This document shows, piece by piece, positions 34,349 to 46,171 of a stretch of DNA of 64,000 nucleotides. Source of the DNA: Pelodictyon luteolum DSM 273 (GTDB lineage Bacteria; Bacteroidota; Chlorobiia; Chlorobiales; Chlorobiaceae); the NCBI RefSeq assembly GCF_000012485.1, contig NC_007512.1, positions 1,613,001 to 1,677,000 of the forward strand. The letters are read 5' to 3'. The number at the start of each line of letters is the position of its first letter. Position 1 is the stretch's first letter. The translations under genes and the position numbers were made by a program. The notes under the pieces are model-generated. The model saw only the letters and a list, made by a program, of their open reading frames with translations, made no database searches and was not told where the DNA came from.

Positions 34349-34453
34349 GGGCTGTCCTTGAATGTAATGTGCTCGCGCGGGGGCTCTCTCTCTACCCGCA
34401 CCCTTGCGGATTTGCAATTCAGGGTGAATTTAAGTATTGTGAGGCGAAGATAC

Positions 34454-34537
34454 TCATCTTGGGGGTGCTGCTTTAAGGGCAGCTGAGATCAAACCCTTGT
34501 AACTTGATGCAGGTAATGCTGACGCAAGGAAAGATGA
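34454..34537 (+). promoter_or_regulatory. TPP riboswitch (THI element)
   Basis: The conserved THI-box core GCTGAGATCAAACCCTTGTA is at 34482-34501 and is followed by ACTTGATGCAGGTAATGCTG and then ACGCAAGGAA. The 5' GGGGGTGCTGC and the closing P1 stem TCATCTT (34454-34460) with AAGATGA (34531-34537) complete the fold. It lies 84 bp upstream of thiC and should lower thiC expression when thiamine pyrophosphate is abundant. The C-rich stretch near the start codon could be part of the expression platform. Confidence 0.95.
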
Positions 34538-34612
34538 AGCAGGATTCCAGAGCCGTTTCTCCCCCCCGCCCGCTCCCGCTTCACCGCTTTAGCGCACCGC
34601 CTGCAGCCATAA

Positions 34613-36319
<1,707 letters not shown>

Positions 36320-36351
36320 GCGGGAAAAGGAAGAAAAAAGAGCTTCTAAAG

Positions 36352-36394
36352 CCCAATAAAAAAAGGCGCATCACATGCGCCTTTTTTTATTGGG
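36352..36394. terminator. Perfect 20-bp-stem bidirectional terminator between thiC and tpiA
   Basis: CCCAATAAAAAAAGGCGCAT and its exact inverse flank a 3-nt loop (CAC). The A-rich and T-rich arms provide U-runs in both directions, so it can serve thiC (plus) and tpiA (minus) equally. Confidence 0.93.
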
Positions 36395-36417
36395 TTCAAC
36401 TTGTCCGTTACTGCTCT

Positions 36418-37170
36418 TCAGCAGCCAGCCTTGACGATGGCTGCGAAATCAGCAGCGTTGAGGCTGGCACCTCCGATAAGTCCGCCGTCGATGTCCGGCA
36501 TGGCGAAGAGTTCCTCGGCGTTTGAAGCCTTGACGCTTCCACCGTACTGGATGCGCACGGCCTCGGAGACTTCAGCGCCGTACATTCCCTTCACCGTATC
36601 ACGGATCAGGCGGTGGACTTCCTGAGCCTGATCGGAAGAAGCGGTCTTGCCTGTTCCGATGGCCCATACCGGCTCATAGGCGATCACGAGATCGGTAATG
36701 TCTGCAACGCCTTTCAGCCCCTCGGTCACCTGCCGTGAAACCACGGTGCCGGTTACCCCTTCTTCACGCTCAGCAAGCGTTTCGCCGACGCAGAGGATAA
36801 CCTTCATGCCGGAAGCGAGCACTTTCTTGATGCGGAGATTGACGGTCTCGTCCGTCTCCCCGAAATACTGGCGGCGCTCGGAGTGGCCGATGATGACGTA
36901 GCTGCAGCCGACTGCCTTCAACATGCCGGTTGAGACCTCTCCGGTGTATGCCCCGTCGTCTTCATAGTGACAGTTCTGGGCCACAAGCGCGATGCCGCTG
37001 CCCTCTAAAGCACGCCCGACGGCGTCAAGTGCGGGATAGGTCGGGGCAATGCCGGCCTCGCAGGCCGAACACCCGTCACCAAGCGCAGCGATGACCGCCG
37101 TGGCAAGTGCAGTCGACTCTGCGACCGTTTTGTTCATTTTCCAGTTGCCGACAACGATTTTTCTGCGCAT
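36418..37170 (-). CDS. tpiA: Triosephosphate isomerase
   Basis: This 250-aa TIM-barrel enzyme interconverts DHAP and GAP. Lys of NWKMNKT, catalytic His in [12 protein letters not shown] and Glu in [11 protein letters not shown] are all present, with the phosphate-binding loop [11 protein letters not shown] near the end. It works with the GAPDH encoded at 58174 in gluconeogenic flow from the reductive TCA cycle. It is downstream of a small conserved gene by 12 bp. Confidence 0.97.
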   Translation of the reverse strand: MRRKIVVGNWKMNKTVAESTALATAVIAALGDGCSACEAGIAPTYPALDAVGRALEGSGIALVAQNCHYEDDGAYTGEVSTGMLKAVGCSYVIIGHSERRQYFGETDETVNLRIKKVLASGMKVILCVGETLAEREEGVTGTVVSRQVTEGLKGVADITDLVIAYEPVWAIGTGKTASSDQAQEVHRLIRDTVKGMYGAEVSEAVRIQYGGSVKASNAEELFAMPDIDGGLIGGASLNAADFAAIVKAGC

Positions 37171-37182
37171 AGCTGTATGTGG

Positions 37183-37407
37183 TTAGTACTCTGTTTTGAT
37201 ATCTGAATAGATTTTCTCAATCTCGGTGATGCTGAAGCGGTGGCGGCCGGAACGGGCATCCTTCAGTTCGACTTCCGAGGCGCCGACCAGGGTCAGGATA
37301 CCGTGCCAGACCCTTGCTTCACGGGTGACCAGGTTGACTTCACGGTTCACCAGTTCCTGGTTGTTGGCAATCCGGTCCGGACGATAGATGATTTGACGCT
37401 TGCCCAT
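37183..37407 (-). CDS. Small conserved protein of unknown function
   Basis: This 74-aa protein starts MGKRQIIYRPDRIANNQE. The rest has alternating short hydrophobic strands (VNLVTREARVWHGILTLV, EVELKDARSGRHRFSI) ending with the helix TEIEKIYSDIKTEY. The strand-rich pattern with a G-x-L-x-L turn and a D-x-R-x-R-H-x-F-x-I end slightly recalls Sm-like or small barrel RNA-binding folds, but I cannot assign a family. It is 12 bp upstream of tpiA on the same strand and probably co-transcribed. Confidence 0.7.
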   Translation of the reverse strand: MGKRQIIYRPDRIANNQELVNREVNLVTREARVWHGILTLVGASEVELKDARSGRHRFSITEIEKIYSDIKTEY

Positions 37408-37495
37408 GAGAGAAGTGGTTGAAATTGATTGTTGCAGTTAACAAAAATCCGTGTCGATTTCCTATTGCTATCGTGTTACAAATGCCTGAGGGCAG

Positions 37496-37975
37496 TTACT
37501 TTACGAAGATTTTAAGGATTTCATAGTGCAGTTCGCCCTTCGGAACGACGATGGTGACCTTGTCACCGGCTGTTTTGCCGATAAGCGCTCTGCCGACTGG
37601 AGAGCGGACGGAGATCTTTCCGAGGTCGCTGTCGGCCTCTTCTGAGGAGACAAGGGTGTACTCTATGATTTCCTTAGGAGCGTCGAGGTTGCGGAGCTCA
37701 ACGGAGGTGAGGATGTAGACTTTGTCGGTCTTGATCTGCTTCGGGTCAAGGATGGTAGCCGATGCCAGCTTGTTTTCAAGGTCGGCGATGCGGGACTCGG
37801 TCTGGGACTGCTCCTCCCTTGCGGCATCATATTCTGCATTTTCGCTTAAATCCCCGTGTGAACGGGCCTCGGCGATCTTTTCGAGGACCTCTTTTCTGGT
37901 TTCCTGCACCAGCACCTGCAGCTCCTCTTTCAACCGGTTGTATCCATCTCTGGTCAGGTACACTCTCTCACTCAT
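37496..37975 (-). CDS. greA: Transcription elongation factor GreA
   Basis: This 159-aa factor has the N-terminal coiled coil with acidic tip ([15 protein letters not shown], the conserved D..E pair that enters the RNA polymerase secondary channel) and the C-terminal FKBP-like domain ([14 protein letters not shown]). It rescues backtracked RNA polymerase by promoting transcript cleavage. The ATG at 37975 ([12 protein letters not shown]) is the family start. Upstream in-frame codons overlap the T-rich DNA next to the htrA terminator. Confidence 0.96.
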   Translation of the reverse strand: MSERVYLTRDGYNRLKEELQVLVQETRKEVLEKIAEARSHGDLSENAEYDAAREEQSQTESRIADLENKLASATILDPKQIKTDKVYILTSVELRNLDAPKEIIEYTLVSSEEADSDLGKISVRSPVGRALIGKTAGDKVTIVVPKGELHYEILKIFVK

Positions 37976-38039
37976 CTCTAGGCTGTTTGTCGTTGGGAAG
38001 AAACCGATGGCCATGCTGCAGTGCATGGAAAACAAAAAA

Positions 38040-38074
38040 AAGTAAAGTCAGCTGCTCTGGGGCTGACTTTACTT
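38040..38074 (-). terminator. Rho-independent terminator of htrA
   Basis: AAGTAAAGTCAGC and GCTGACTTTACTT form a perfect 13-bp stem with a 9-nt loop. Read on the minus strand it is followed directly by a long T-run, and it lies about 40 bp after the htrA stop. Confidence 0.9.
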
Positions 38075-38115
38075 AAGGAAATGTACAACACGGAAGCGCT
38101 TAAGGCAAAAAAAAC

Positions 38116-39639
38116 TTACAGGTTGAAGGCAAAATATATCTTGTTCCCCTGGCGGTCGACGAGAAGAAACAGCAGTTCTCCCTCTTTGATGCTCCTGACT
38201 GCGGTGCCGAATGCAGCGAACGATTCCACAGGCTTACGGTTGACGGCAAGGATCACGTCACCCTTGCGCAGACCTGCCCGGTAAGCGTTGCCGGCCTGTT
38301 CGACAGAAGTTATGACGACCTTGCCCGACCCGGGGCCGAGCCTGCGGGCCTGTTCCGGGGTGAGCGGAGCAGCGGTGAACCCGAGAGCACGGTTGGACTG
38401 CCCGGGGGCACCCGTAACGACCGGTTCGGGTGCGGGCTGCTGACCCAGGCGCACGCGGACGGTGCGCTTCCGGCCCTCGCGCAGGAACGTGAGGGATACC
38501 TCGGTTCCCGGCGCCAGGCCGGCGATGGTGTTGCGAAGCTCCACGCTTCCTTTGACCGGAGCACCGTTGAAGGTGGTGATCACATCTCCGGTCGCGATTC
38601 CCGCCGCGGCCGCAGGGCTCGAAGCGACAACTGTTCCGACGAGCGCACCATCCGCCCGCTCAAGCTGCATCGCTTTGGCGAGGTTGTCATCGATATCCTG
38701 TATGCTGACCCCGAGGTAGCCGCGGGTCACCTTACCGTTGGTGATGAGGGCGGTCATGACCCTCCTGGCCATGTTCGAAGGGACGGCAAAGCCGATGCCC
38801 TCGAACCCGCCCGTCCGGCTGGCGATGGCGGTATTGATGCCGACGAGTTCCCCGTTGATGTTGACGAGAGGTCCGCCGGAGTTACCGGGGTTGATGGCCG
38901 CATCGGTCTGGATGAAGTCCTCATAGTCGGCCAACCCGACATTGGCCCGCCCCTTTGCGCTCACAATTCCCTGGGTGACGGTTCTGGCAAGGTTTTCGCC
39001 GAGAGGACTGCCGATGGCGATGACCCATTCACCGACCCGCAGCTGATCGCTGTTGCCGAGGGCAATGGGCTTCAGGTTCCCGGCTGTCACCTTTATGACG
39101 GCCAGGTCGGTCTTGGGATCAGTGCCGATAACCCTGGCGTCCAGCCGGCGGTTGTCGGAGGTTCGGATAAAGACCGTATCGGCACCGTCGATAACGTGGT
39201 TGTTGGTGAGGATGTAGCCATCATCCGTCACGATGACGCCCGAACCGATTCCATGCTGGATCTGCTTCCGACCCTCACTGCGATCCATTCCGGGGAAGCT
39301 GAAAAAGTCATCGAACTGATGGCCGAAAAAGTCGAACGGTGAGATCATGCGTCGGCTGACGGTCTTTTCAGTATAAACAGTCACCACCGACGGCGTAGCA
39401 GACTCTGCAATCTGCACAAAGGCCTCGTTGAAGCTCTTGAGGGACTGCACGGGGTAGTCCTCAATGGTGTTTTTCGCTTCAGCATAACGCGGCCCCCCCG
39501 AAAACGACAGCTCTTTTCCGGAACTGGAACCGAAGCCCGAAAAGGAGAATTCAAGGTTGCTGAAGACCATTGCGCCGATGGCGATCCCCGCAAGAACCAG
39601 CAGCAGGGGTTTCATTATAGACGGTTTCCTGTTCATCAT
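38116..39639 (-). CDS. htrA: Periplasmic serine protease of the Do/DegP/HtrA family
   Basis: This 507-aa protein has an N-terminal signal-anchor (PLLLVLAGIAIGAMVF), a trypsin-like domain with His in TNNHVIDGAD, Asp in KTDLAVIKV and Ser in GNSGGPLVN, then two PDZ domains (about residues 300-390 and 420-500). It degrades or refolds damaged envelope proteins. Length and domain order are those of DegP. It is isolated, with its own terminator and an upstream gap of about 40 bp to trpE. Confidence 0.95.
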   Translation of the reverse strand: MMNRKPSIMKPLLLVLAGIAIGAMVFSNLEFSFSGFGSSSGKELSFSGGPRYAEAKNTIEDYPVQSLKSFNEAFVQIAESATPSVVTVYTEKTVSRRMISPFDFFGHQFDDFFSFPGMDRSEGRKQIQHGIGSGVIVTDDGYILTNNHVIDGADTVFIRTSDNRRLDARVIGTDPKTDLAVIKVTAGNLKPIALGNSDQLRVGEWVIAIGSPLGENLARTVTQGIVSAKGRANVGLADYEDFIQTDAAINPGNSGGPLVNINGELVGINTAIASRTGGFEGIGFAVPSNMARRVMTALITNGKVTRGYLGVSIQDIDDNLAKAMQLERADGALVGTVVASSPAAAAGIATGDVITTFNGAPVKGSVELRNTIAGLAPGTEVSLTFLREGRKRTVRVRLGQQPAPEPVVTGAPGQSNRALGFTAAPLTPEQARRLGPGSGKVVITSVEQAGNAYRAGLRKGDVILAVNRKPVESFAAFGTAVRSIKEGELLFLLVDRQGNKIYFAFNL

Positions 39640-39679
39640 TGGGACTGTCTTATGGTTTATCTGTACGATATTGCAGTGG

Positions 39680-41170
39680 TTACATAGGTGACTCGAGACG
39701 CTCTACGGCAGTGAGACCCGCCTTCATCTTGTTCATGGTTTCCTGGTACTCGGACTCAGGCGTCGAGTCGGCGACGATGCCGCCGGCCGCCTGGAAATAG
39801 ATGGTATCATCATGCACCACCATGGTGCGGATGGCGATGGCGGTCGTGAGGTTCCCCTTGAAATCCAGGTACCCGACAGCCCCGCCGTACAGACCGCGTT
39901 TCTCTTTTTCGAGTTCGTAGATGATCTCCATTGCGCGGACTTTCGGGGCGCCGGTGAGGGTCCCGGCGGGGAAGCACGACCAGAAGGCGTCCATGGTACC
40001 CAGTTCGTCCTGCAACTCACCGCGCACATTGCTGACGATATGCATCACATGGGAGTATTTCTCGATGATCATCTTCTCATTGGTCTCCACGGTCCCGATC
40101 TTGGCAATCCGGCCGATATCGTTCCGGCTGAGGTCGATCAGCATGAGGTGCTCGGCGCACTCCTTCTCGTCTTTGAGAAGTTCTTCAGCGATGCGGGCAT
40201 CCTCCTCGTAGGTCGCTCCGCGGTGGCGGGTGCCGGCAATCGGCCGGGTATCGACGATCCTCCGGCCGGAGGCATCACACTCCACCTTCACCAGCAGTTC
40301 CGGCGAGGAGCCGACGATCTGGAAATCGTCGAGTTCGAAATAATAGAGGTAGGGTGAGGGGTTGACGGTGCGAAGCATCCGGTAGACGTCGAACGGCCGG
40401 GTGTTGAGGTGACGGCGCAGCCGCTGCGACACCTGTACCTGGAAGATGTCGCCCGCCATGATGTGCTCCTTGGCCACCGCGACTTTCCGGAGGTATTCGT
40501 CTTTTTCAGTGTTCGAAACCACCGGCTCCGGTTTTTCGGGCCTGAAGGCGATCTCATCGCGCTCGAGCGGACGGAAAATCCGCTCTACAATCACTTCGAT
40601 CTTTCCCTCCGCCGCCGACCGGTCCGTTTCGTCGAGATGATTGGAAACGATGAAGAGCCGGCGCATGATGTTGTCGAAAACGACAAGGGTGTCGCAGAAA
40701 AGGAGGCATACGTCCGGCATGCCGGCAGGATCAGGTTCCGCCGCTTTCGGGATCCTCTCGACAAGATGCATCGCATCGTAGCCGAAATAGCCGAATACAC
40801 CGGAAGTGATCATCTGTGCTGAGCCGTTCTTCCGCCCCGGAATGCTTTCGGTATCGAACGCATCGAGGCACCGGTCGATCATCTGACGGAGGCCGGTTTC
40901 AGGAGCAGCGGCATCCAGCAGGCCGCTGAAACGTTGGTCGAGAACCTCCACTCCGGCCGGCCCGTCGACGGAACCGCGAAGGATGGCAACTGGATCGAGC
41001 GCGATATAGGAAAATCGTGCAAGCCGCTCTTCGCCCTCGACCGACTCAAGCAGACAGGTGTTGGGGCCCTGGAGCTTCATGTATACGGAAACCGGAGTTT
41101 CGGTGTCGGCATGGATTTCCCGGACCAGCGGTTTGAGAAAATATGGGGCACGCCCTCGGGTATCTGGCAT
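39680..41170 (-). CDS. trpE: Anthranilate synthase component I
   Basis: This 496-aa protein converts chorismate to anthranilate. The N-terminal feedback region includes LLESVEGEERLARFSY with the conserved LLES. The catalytic chorismate-binding domain has DLSRNDIGRIAK, SHVMHIVSNVRGEL, LTGAPKVRAM and GGAVGYLDF. No trpG or other trp gene lies next to it, so the operon is split in this genome. Pabb is excluded by length and the LLES region, though aminodeoxychorismate synthase is a close relative. Confidence 0.93.
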   Translation of the reverse strand: MPDTRGRAPYFLKPLVREIHADTETPVSVYMKLQGPNTCLLESVEGEERLARFSYIALDPVAILRGSVDGPAGVEVLDQRFSGLLDAAAPETGLRQMIDRCLDAFDTESIPGRKNGSAQMITSGVFGYFGYDAMHLVERIPKAAEPDPAGMPDVCLLFCDTLVVFDNIMRRLFIVSNHLDETDRSAAEGKIEVIVERIFRPLERDEIAFRPEKPEPVVSNTEKDEYLRKVAVAKEHIMAGDIFQVQVSQRLRRHLNTRPFDVYRMLRTVNPSPYLYYFELDDFQIVGSSPELLVKVECDASGRRIVDTRPIAGTRHRGATYEEDARIAEELLKDEKECAEHLMLIDLSRNDIGRIAKIGTVETNEKMIIEKYSHVMHIVSNVRGELQDELGTMDAFWSCFPAGTLTGAPKVRAMEIIYELEKEKRGLYGGAVGYLDFKGNLTTAIAIRTMVVHDDTIYFQAAGGIVADSTPESEYQETMNKMKAGLTAVERLESPM

Positions 41171-41312
41171 AGATCAAAGAATGAGCGGTGGGCCTTGGAA
41201 AGAGCCCGATTGAGAAAATTTTCGTATCATTGAATCGAACTGGACAATAAGAAAGAACGACCGCAGGCACCGTCCTGAAACATTACCGGGATCCGGAATA
41301 CAGAGAGAGAAC

Positions 41313-41750
41313 ATGGCCTCCCGCCCTCCCAACCCGCACGCCCTCAGACACTGGTTCAAAGCGCTCGCACTCTCACCGGGTGTCCTGTTCAGCGCAACCT
41401 ACCTGCTGCTGCATCTTGGTGCCGCAATCTACCTCAACACGGCCTTCATTTCCGACCTCAGGGCACTGGTTCTGCAGCAGACGAACCGGCAGATGGAACT
41501 CACCGTGAGTTCCCTCACTGCGGGACCTTCTCTGAACTCCATCACCCTCAAGCGTATCGGGCTTCATCCCGCCGACGGCAACAGCCAGGCACGGCCGCAA
41601 GCAATCCTCAGCATGGCGTTCCCCTGCCCGGATCTCGGCCGGCTGGTCTTCAGCGGCCCGATGCGTGAGGCAAGACAGAGAGCGGTCTGCGACAGTATTC
41701 TCACCTACTGCGCTCCCCCGCCCCAACGTTCCGGCGGCCCGGCTCAGTGA
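41313..41750 (+). CDS. Unknown single-pass membrane protein
   Basis: This 145-aa protein has one hydrophobic helix at about residues 22-45 (PGVLFSATYLLLHLGAAIYL) and a soluble C-terminal part (LVLQQTNRQMELTVSSLTAG). I recognise no family. The topology and the MELTVSSLTAGPSLNSITL stretch loosely resemble the N-terminus of AsmA-like envelope proteins. It is divergent from trpE and its end overlaps the convergent lepB by 7 bp. Base composition is like its neighbours. Confidence 0.55.
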   Translation: MASRPPNPHALRHWFKALALSPGVLFSATYLLLHLGAAIYLNTAFISDLRALVLQQTNRQMELTVSSLTAGPSLNSITLKRIGLHPADGNSQARPQAILSMAFPCPDLGRLVFSGPMREARQRAVCDSILTYCAPPPQRSGGPAQ

Positions 41751-42574
41751 ATGACGAGCCCCGCCCGCTGCCATCTTATTGAGGCCAGTTTCTCAACCGG
41801 ATCGGTCAGCAGCGAAAGATTGGGATTCCAGGACCAGTAGACAAGCAGTGCGCGCCCGAGGATGTCCTTTGATGGGACAAACCCCCAGAAACGGCTGTCG
41901 AGACTGTTGTCGCGGTTGTCGCCCATGGCGAAATAGTAGTCGTCCCCGATGGTGTATGACGAAGCCGGAACGCCGTCAATAAAGACTGTGCCGCTGTGTA
42001 TCCCGACCGAATGTCCCTCATCGGAGATCAGCCAGGCGTACATCGGCAGCGTCTGTTCGTTAAGGGTAATGACATCGCCCTTTCCGGGGATTCTGACCGG
42101 TCCGTAATTGTCTTTGTTGAAACCCGAAAATCGCGGGAAAATCATCGAATCGCTCTCTCCAGGCTGCATCTCAATGCCGATGAACTGTCCGTCAGGGGGA
42201 AGAGCAGCCTCACTGCCGTTGACATACAGGTGTCTGTTGCGGATTTCGAGGGTGTCACCGCTTGTTGCCACGCACCGCTTGATGTAGTTGAGTGAACGGT
42301 CATGGGGATACTTGAACACAAAGATATCGCCACGTGACACGCCCTCGACACGGGGAAGCTGGAGATCGGTGAAGGGTACCCTGGCTCCGTAAATGAACTT
42401 GTTCACGAAAATGAAGTCGCCCGCCATGAGGGTTTTTTCCATCGAACCGGTAGGGATCCGGTAGGACTCGACGACAAACACCCGCAGAAGGGAAGCAAAT
42501 ATCGCGGCAATGATGAGCGCTTCCATCCACTCTCTCGAATGCTTTTTCATGCGGCTGTTCTCTGCTGTATTCAA
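41744..42574 (-). CDS. lepB: Signal peptidase I
   Basis: This 276-aa membrane protease has an N-terminal anchor (WMEALIIAAIFASLLRVFVV), the catalytic serine in RIPTGSMEKTL, the catalytic lysine in YIKRCVATSGD, and box E GDNRDNSLDSRFWGFV. It removes signal peptides from exported proteins, including the cytochromes and the porin encoded here. The start at 42574 (MNTAENSRMKK) or the Met nine residues later are both possible. It is the last gene of the def-fmt-lepA-lepB cluster. Confidence 0.95.
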   Translation of the reverse strand: MNTAENSRMKKHSREWMEALIIAAIFASLLRVFVVESYRIPTGSMEKTLMAGDFIFVNKFIYGARVPFTDLQLPRVEGVSRGDIFVFKYPHDRSLNYIKRCVATSGDTLEIRNRHLYVNGSEAALPPDGQFIGIEMQPGESDSMIFPRFSGFNKDNYGPVRIPGKGDVITLNEQTLPMYAWLISDEGHSVGIHSGTVFIDGVPASSYTIGDDYYFAMGDNRDNSLDSRFWGFVPSKDILGRALLVYWSWNPNLSLLTDPVEKLASIRWQRAGLVIH

Positions 42575-42695
42575 GTGGCTTATTGGGTTACGATTGCTGA
42601 AATGCGGAGTAATGACACACCGATTTTTTGACGTTTTTTTCGGGACGATCCTGCGTCATACCGCTCTTTTTCATCCCTCGATCTATCGTTCCGGC

Positions 42696-44513
42696 TTATT
42701 CGTCGATGTTGAGGATCGCAAGGAACGCCTCCTGGGGCACTTCGACACGTCCGACCTGCTTCATGCGCTTCTTGCCCTCTTTCTGCTTCTCGAGAAGCTT
42801 GCGTTTGCGGCTGATGTCACCGCCGTAACACTTGGCAAGCACGTTCTTGCGCATCGCTGAAATCGTTTCGCGAGAAATGATCCGGCTGCCGATGGCCGCC
42901 TGGATGGCAACCTCGTACATCTGCTTCGGAATGATGCCCTTCAGCTTTCCGCAGAGCTTGCGACCCCAGTCGTAGGCTTTCGAGCGGTGCACGATGATGG
43001 AAAGGGCGTCGACCGGCTCGGCGTTGAGCAGGACATCGAGCTTCACAAGGTCCGACTCGCGGTACCCGATATACTCGTAATCCATCGACGCGTAGCCTTT
43101 CGAGATCGACTTCAGCCGGTCATGGAAATCAAACACGATTTCGGCCAGGGGGAACTCGAAGTGCATGTTGACGCGCTGGGTGTCGAGATAGTCGGTGTTC
43201 CGGTACTCGCCCCGGCGCTCCATGCCGAGCTTCATGATGTTGCCGATATAGTCCGCGAGCGTGATGATCTGCATGCTGACATAAGGCTCCTCCACATGAG
43301 CAATGCGCGTTGTATCGGGCATTTTCGACGGGTTGTCGACAATGACAGTCTCACCGTTCGTCATAATCACCCGGTACTCCACATTCGGCACCGTGGTGAT
43401 GATGTTCATGTCATATTCACGCTCGAGCCGCTCCTGGATGATCTCCATATGAAGCAGGCCGAGGAATCCGCAGCGGAACCCGAAGCCGAGAGCTACGGAG
43501 GTTTCCGGGGTATAGACGAGCGAAGCGTCGTTCAGGGAGAGCTTTTCGAGCGACTCCCTGAGATCCTCAAACTCATTCGAGTTTACAGGATAAAGGCCGC
43601 TGAACACCATCGGCTTCACATCCTTGTAACCCGCAAGCCGTTTTTCGGCAGGCACTTCCGCGTGGGTAACCGTGTCGCCCACCTTGGCGTCCTTCACATC
43701 CTTGATGGAGCATATCAGATAACCGACGTCACCCGCCTCAAGCACCTCTTTGGGCTGACGTTTGAGGGCCATGGTACCGATCTCGTCGGCAAGGAAGATC
43801 TTGTCGTTGGCGAAGAAGCGGACCTTCTCGCCGCGACGAAGCACGCCGTCAACAATACGGAGGTAGACCACCGCGCCGCGGTAAGGATCGAACACGGAGT
43901 CGAAAATGAGAGCGCGGAGGGGCTGCTTCCTGTTGTCAGCCGGAGCGGGAACGCGGGCGATGATGGCCTCCATCAGCTCGGCCACGCCGAGCCCTGCCTT
44001 CGCCGACACCTGCAGGATCTCCTCACGCTCGATGCCGATGAGATCAATGATCTGGCGGGCGACGCCCTCGACATCGGACGAGGGAAGATCAATCTTGTTG
44101 ATGACCGGTATGATCTCGAGCCCTGCCTCGATGGCAAGATACAGGTTCGCGATGGTCTGCGCCTCGACGCCCTGGGTAGCATCGACGACAAGCAGCGCGC
44201 CTTCGCAGGCGGCAAGGGAACGCGAGACCTCATAGCTGAAATCAACGTGACCCGGGGTATCGATGAGGTTGAGGGTATAGTCATCCCCCGCCACCGAGCA
44301 GTACTTCATCTGCACGGCATGGCTCTTGATGGTAATGCCCCGTTCGCGTTCGAGGTCCATGTCATCAAGCACCTGAGCCGAATCCATCTGTGTGCGGTCA
44401 AGGGTATGGGTCATCTCCAGCAGGCGGTCGGCCAGAGTGGACTTGCCATGATCAATGTGGGCTATGATGCAGAAGTTCCTGATGCGGCTGACTTCCGGAC
44501 TGGACGGGGCCAT
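42696..44513 (-). CDS. lepA: Elongation factor 4 (back-translocating GTPase)
   Basis: This 605-aa translational GTPase has G1 [11 protein letters not shown]2/G3 RERGITIK and [13 protein letters not shown]4 NKIDLP, and the LepA-specific C-terminal domain ([20 protein letters not shown]). It acts on ribosomes in wrong translocation states. It lies between fmt and lepB, the common bacterial pairing with lepB. Confidence 0.97.
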   Translation of the reverse strand: MAPSSPEVSRIRNFCIIAHIDHGKSTLADRLLEMTHTLDRTQMDSAQVLDDMDLERERGITIKSHAVQMKYCSVAGDDYTLNLIDTPGHVDFSYEVSRSLAACEGALLVVDATQGVEAQTIANLYLAIEAGLEIIPVINKIDLPSSDVEGVARQIIDLIGIEREEILQVSAKAGLGVAELMEAIIARVPAPADNRKQPLRALIFDSVFDPYRGAVVYLRIVDGVLRRGEKVRFFANDKIFLADEIGTMALKRQPKEVLEAGDVGYLICSIKDVKDAKVGDTVTHAEVPAEKRLAGYKDVKPMVFSGLYPVNSNEFEDLRESLEKLSLNDASLVYTPETSVALGFGFRCGFLGLLHMEIIQERLEREYDMNIITTVPNVEYRVIMTNGETVIVDNPSKMPDTTRIAHVEEPYVSMQIITLADYIGNIMKLGMERRGEYRNTDYLDTQRVNMHFEFPLAEIVFDFHDRLKSISKGYASMDYEYIGYRESDLVKLDVLLNAEPVDALSIIVHRSKAYDWGRKLCGKLKGIIPKQMYEVAIQAAIGSRIISRETISAMRKNVLAKCYGGDISRKRKLLEKQKEGKKRMKQVGRVEVPQEAFLAILNIDE

Positions 44514-44595
44514 ATAAAAAACGGTTTATTCTCTGTTGTATTGCAAGGTGCAAAATATACTCAAAATAACGGTGATTGCGACATCAGCAGGACCC

Positions 44596-45540
44596 TCAAA
44601 CAAGCTGCGGTTCCGTCACCTCCGGACGGAACCCCCGGACGAACTCCGGTGCCTCCATCGGTCGCTTGCCCTCAAGCTGCAGGAGAAGCAGTTCGATCCA
44701 GCCATCAGTGCCGCGGGCATAGAGCCTGCCATCGTCGATGAGAAGGGAGCCGGGAGCGCACGGAGAAGACGGCGACATCTGGGGCGCCGCGGCGGAGCGG
44801 AAGATCTTCACGCTTTTTCCCCCAAGGGTGGTCCAGGCAGCAGGGCGCATGGAGAGGCCTCTGATGAAGTTGTGGAGATCGGCGGCGCTCCGGTTCCAGT
44901 CGATTCTGGTGTTCTGCCTCGTCAGCTTCGGAGCCTTCGACGCCATTGATTCATCCTGAAGGGAGACATCGGCACGCCCTTCCGCTATCAGGCGGAGGGT
45001 TGCCAGGACAGCCTCAGCACCGATGAAAGAGAGCCTCAGGGCAAGTTCGGTGGCGTTCTCATCGCTCCCGACCGGGGTGCTGCGCTTCAGGATGATGTTT
45101 CCGGTATCGACCTGCTGCTGGAGGAAAAAAGTCGTGACTCCGCTCTCCCTATCCCCCTGCATCAGTGCATGGTTGATGGGAGCGGCTCCCCGGTATGCCG
45201 GAAGCAGCGAAGCGTGAAGGTTGAACGAGCCGAGGCGAGCTGCCCCGTAGACGGCCGGAGGGAGGATCCGGAACGCCGCAACAACGATCACATCGGGACG
45301 GAGCTCCTGCACCGTTGAGGCAAAAGCAGGATCCTTCACGTCCTCAACTTCAAGGACCCGAAGCCCGAGCTCCAGAGCCGCCTGCTTCACCGGGGTCGGT
45401 TCCGGCGCCGAATTCCTGCTGCGGCGCGGGCGGTCGGGACCGGTAACGACCATCACAACCTCAAATCCCGGGCCGGCACCGGCAACCGCCCTGAGCGAAG
45501 GAACGGCGAATTCGGGGGTACCCATAAACAGTATCCGCAT
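44596..45540 (-). CDS. fmt: Methionyl-tRNA formyltransferase
   Basis: This 314-aa enzyme formylates initiator Met-tRNA. It has the N-terminal FMGTPEFAVPSL, folate-binding site HASLLPAYRGAAPI and GVTTFFLQQQVDTGNI, and a C-terminal OB-like domain. The ATG at 45540 (MRILFMGTPEF) is the family start. It is directly downstream of def, the usual partner. Confidence 0.96.
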   Translation of the reverse strand: MRILFMGTPEFAVPSLRAVAGAGPGFEVVMVVTGPDRPRRSRNSAPEPTPVKQAALELGLRVLEVEDVKDPAFASTVQELRPDVIVVAAFRILPPAVYGAARLGSFNLHASLLPAYRGAAPINHALMQGDRESGVTTFFLQQQVDTGNIILKRSTPVGSDENATELALRLSFIGAEAVLATLRLIAEGRADVSLQDESMASKAPKLTRQNTRIDWNRSAADLHNFIRGLSMRPAAWTTLGGKSVKIFRSAAAPQMSPSSPCAPGSLLIDDGRLYARGTDGWIELLLLQLEGKRPMEAPEFVRGFRPEVTEPQLV

Positions 45541-45598
45541 GGCAAAGAGCTTTCTTTTCAATGAGTTGCAATGGCCGGGTCATGGCCGGCAGGCATAG

Positions 45599-46171
45599 TC
45601 ACATGCAGGCCGGACCCTCCCCGCCCCGGGAACACTCCCGGGCTATGGGGTAGTCGGCAGGAACCAGCCCGGCAGCGATATCGTCGAGTTCCTGCTGGAT
45701 CCGGCGACGGTCCCGCTTCTCCATCCTGTCAACGAAAAGCGTGCCGTTGAGATGGTCTATCTCATGCTGCAGTACCCGGGCAAGCATACCGGAAAACTCC
45801 TCAGTATGTTCCTGGAAGTTCCGGTCCCGGTATTTCAGGGTAATTTCAGACGGGCGAAGCACATCGCCCTGCACGCCGGGAACACTGAGGCACCCCTCCT
45901 CCATCAGGTTCTTTCCGCGCACAGCAAGGACGTTGGGGTTGATGACCACCATCGGCGGCACATCCTCATAAGACTTCATGCAGGAAACATCCAGCACGAG
46001 AAGCCGGATGGAACAGCCGACCTGCGGGGCGGCAAGGCCGATGCCCGAAGCGTTTTCCATGGACTCGAACATAGAATCGATAAGAGACGAGATGTCAGCG
46101 TCGACGCCTTTCAGCGGCTTTGCCTTCTGGTGAAGGACTTCATCGGAGTATGTATTGATCGGCAGAATCAT
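45599..46171 (-). CDS. def: Peptide deformylase
   Basis: This 190-aa Fe2+ enzyme removes the N-formyl group. The three motifs are intact: GIGLAAPQVG, EEGCLSVP (Cys ligand) and QHEIDHLNG (two His ligands and catalytic Glu). The start is the ATG at 46171 (MILPINTYSDEVLHQ). It heads the cluster and is divergent from the Fur-like gene. The 237-bp gap (46172-46408) contains no further gene. Confidence 0.97.
   Translation of the reverse strand: MILPINTYSDEVLHQKAKPLKGVDADISSLIDSMFESMENASGIGLAAPQVGCSIRLLVLDVSCMKSYEDVPPMVVINPNVLAVRGKNLMEEGCLSVPGVQGDVLRPSEITLKYRDRNFQEHTEEFSGMLARVLQHEIDHLNGTLFVDRMEKRDRRRIQQELDDIAAGLVPADYPIARECSRGGEGPACM

Noticed and set aside
42987-44741. 584-codon plus-strand open frame opposite lepA
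   Set aside because: This is a codon-bias shadow of the LepA gene, rich in His, Asp and Arg, without domains.
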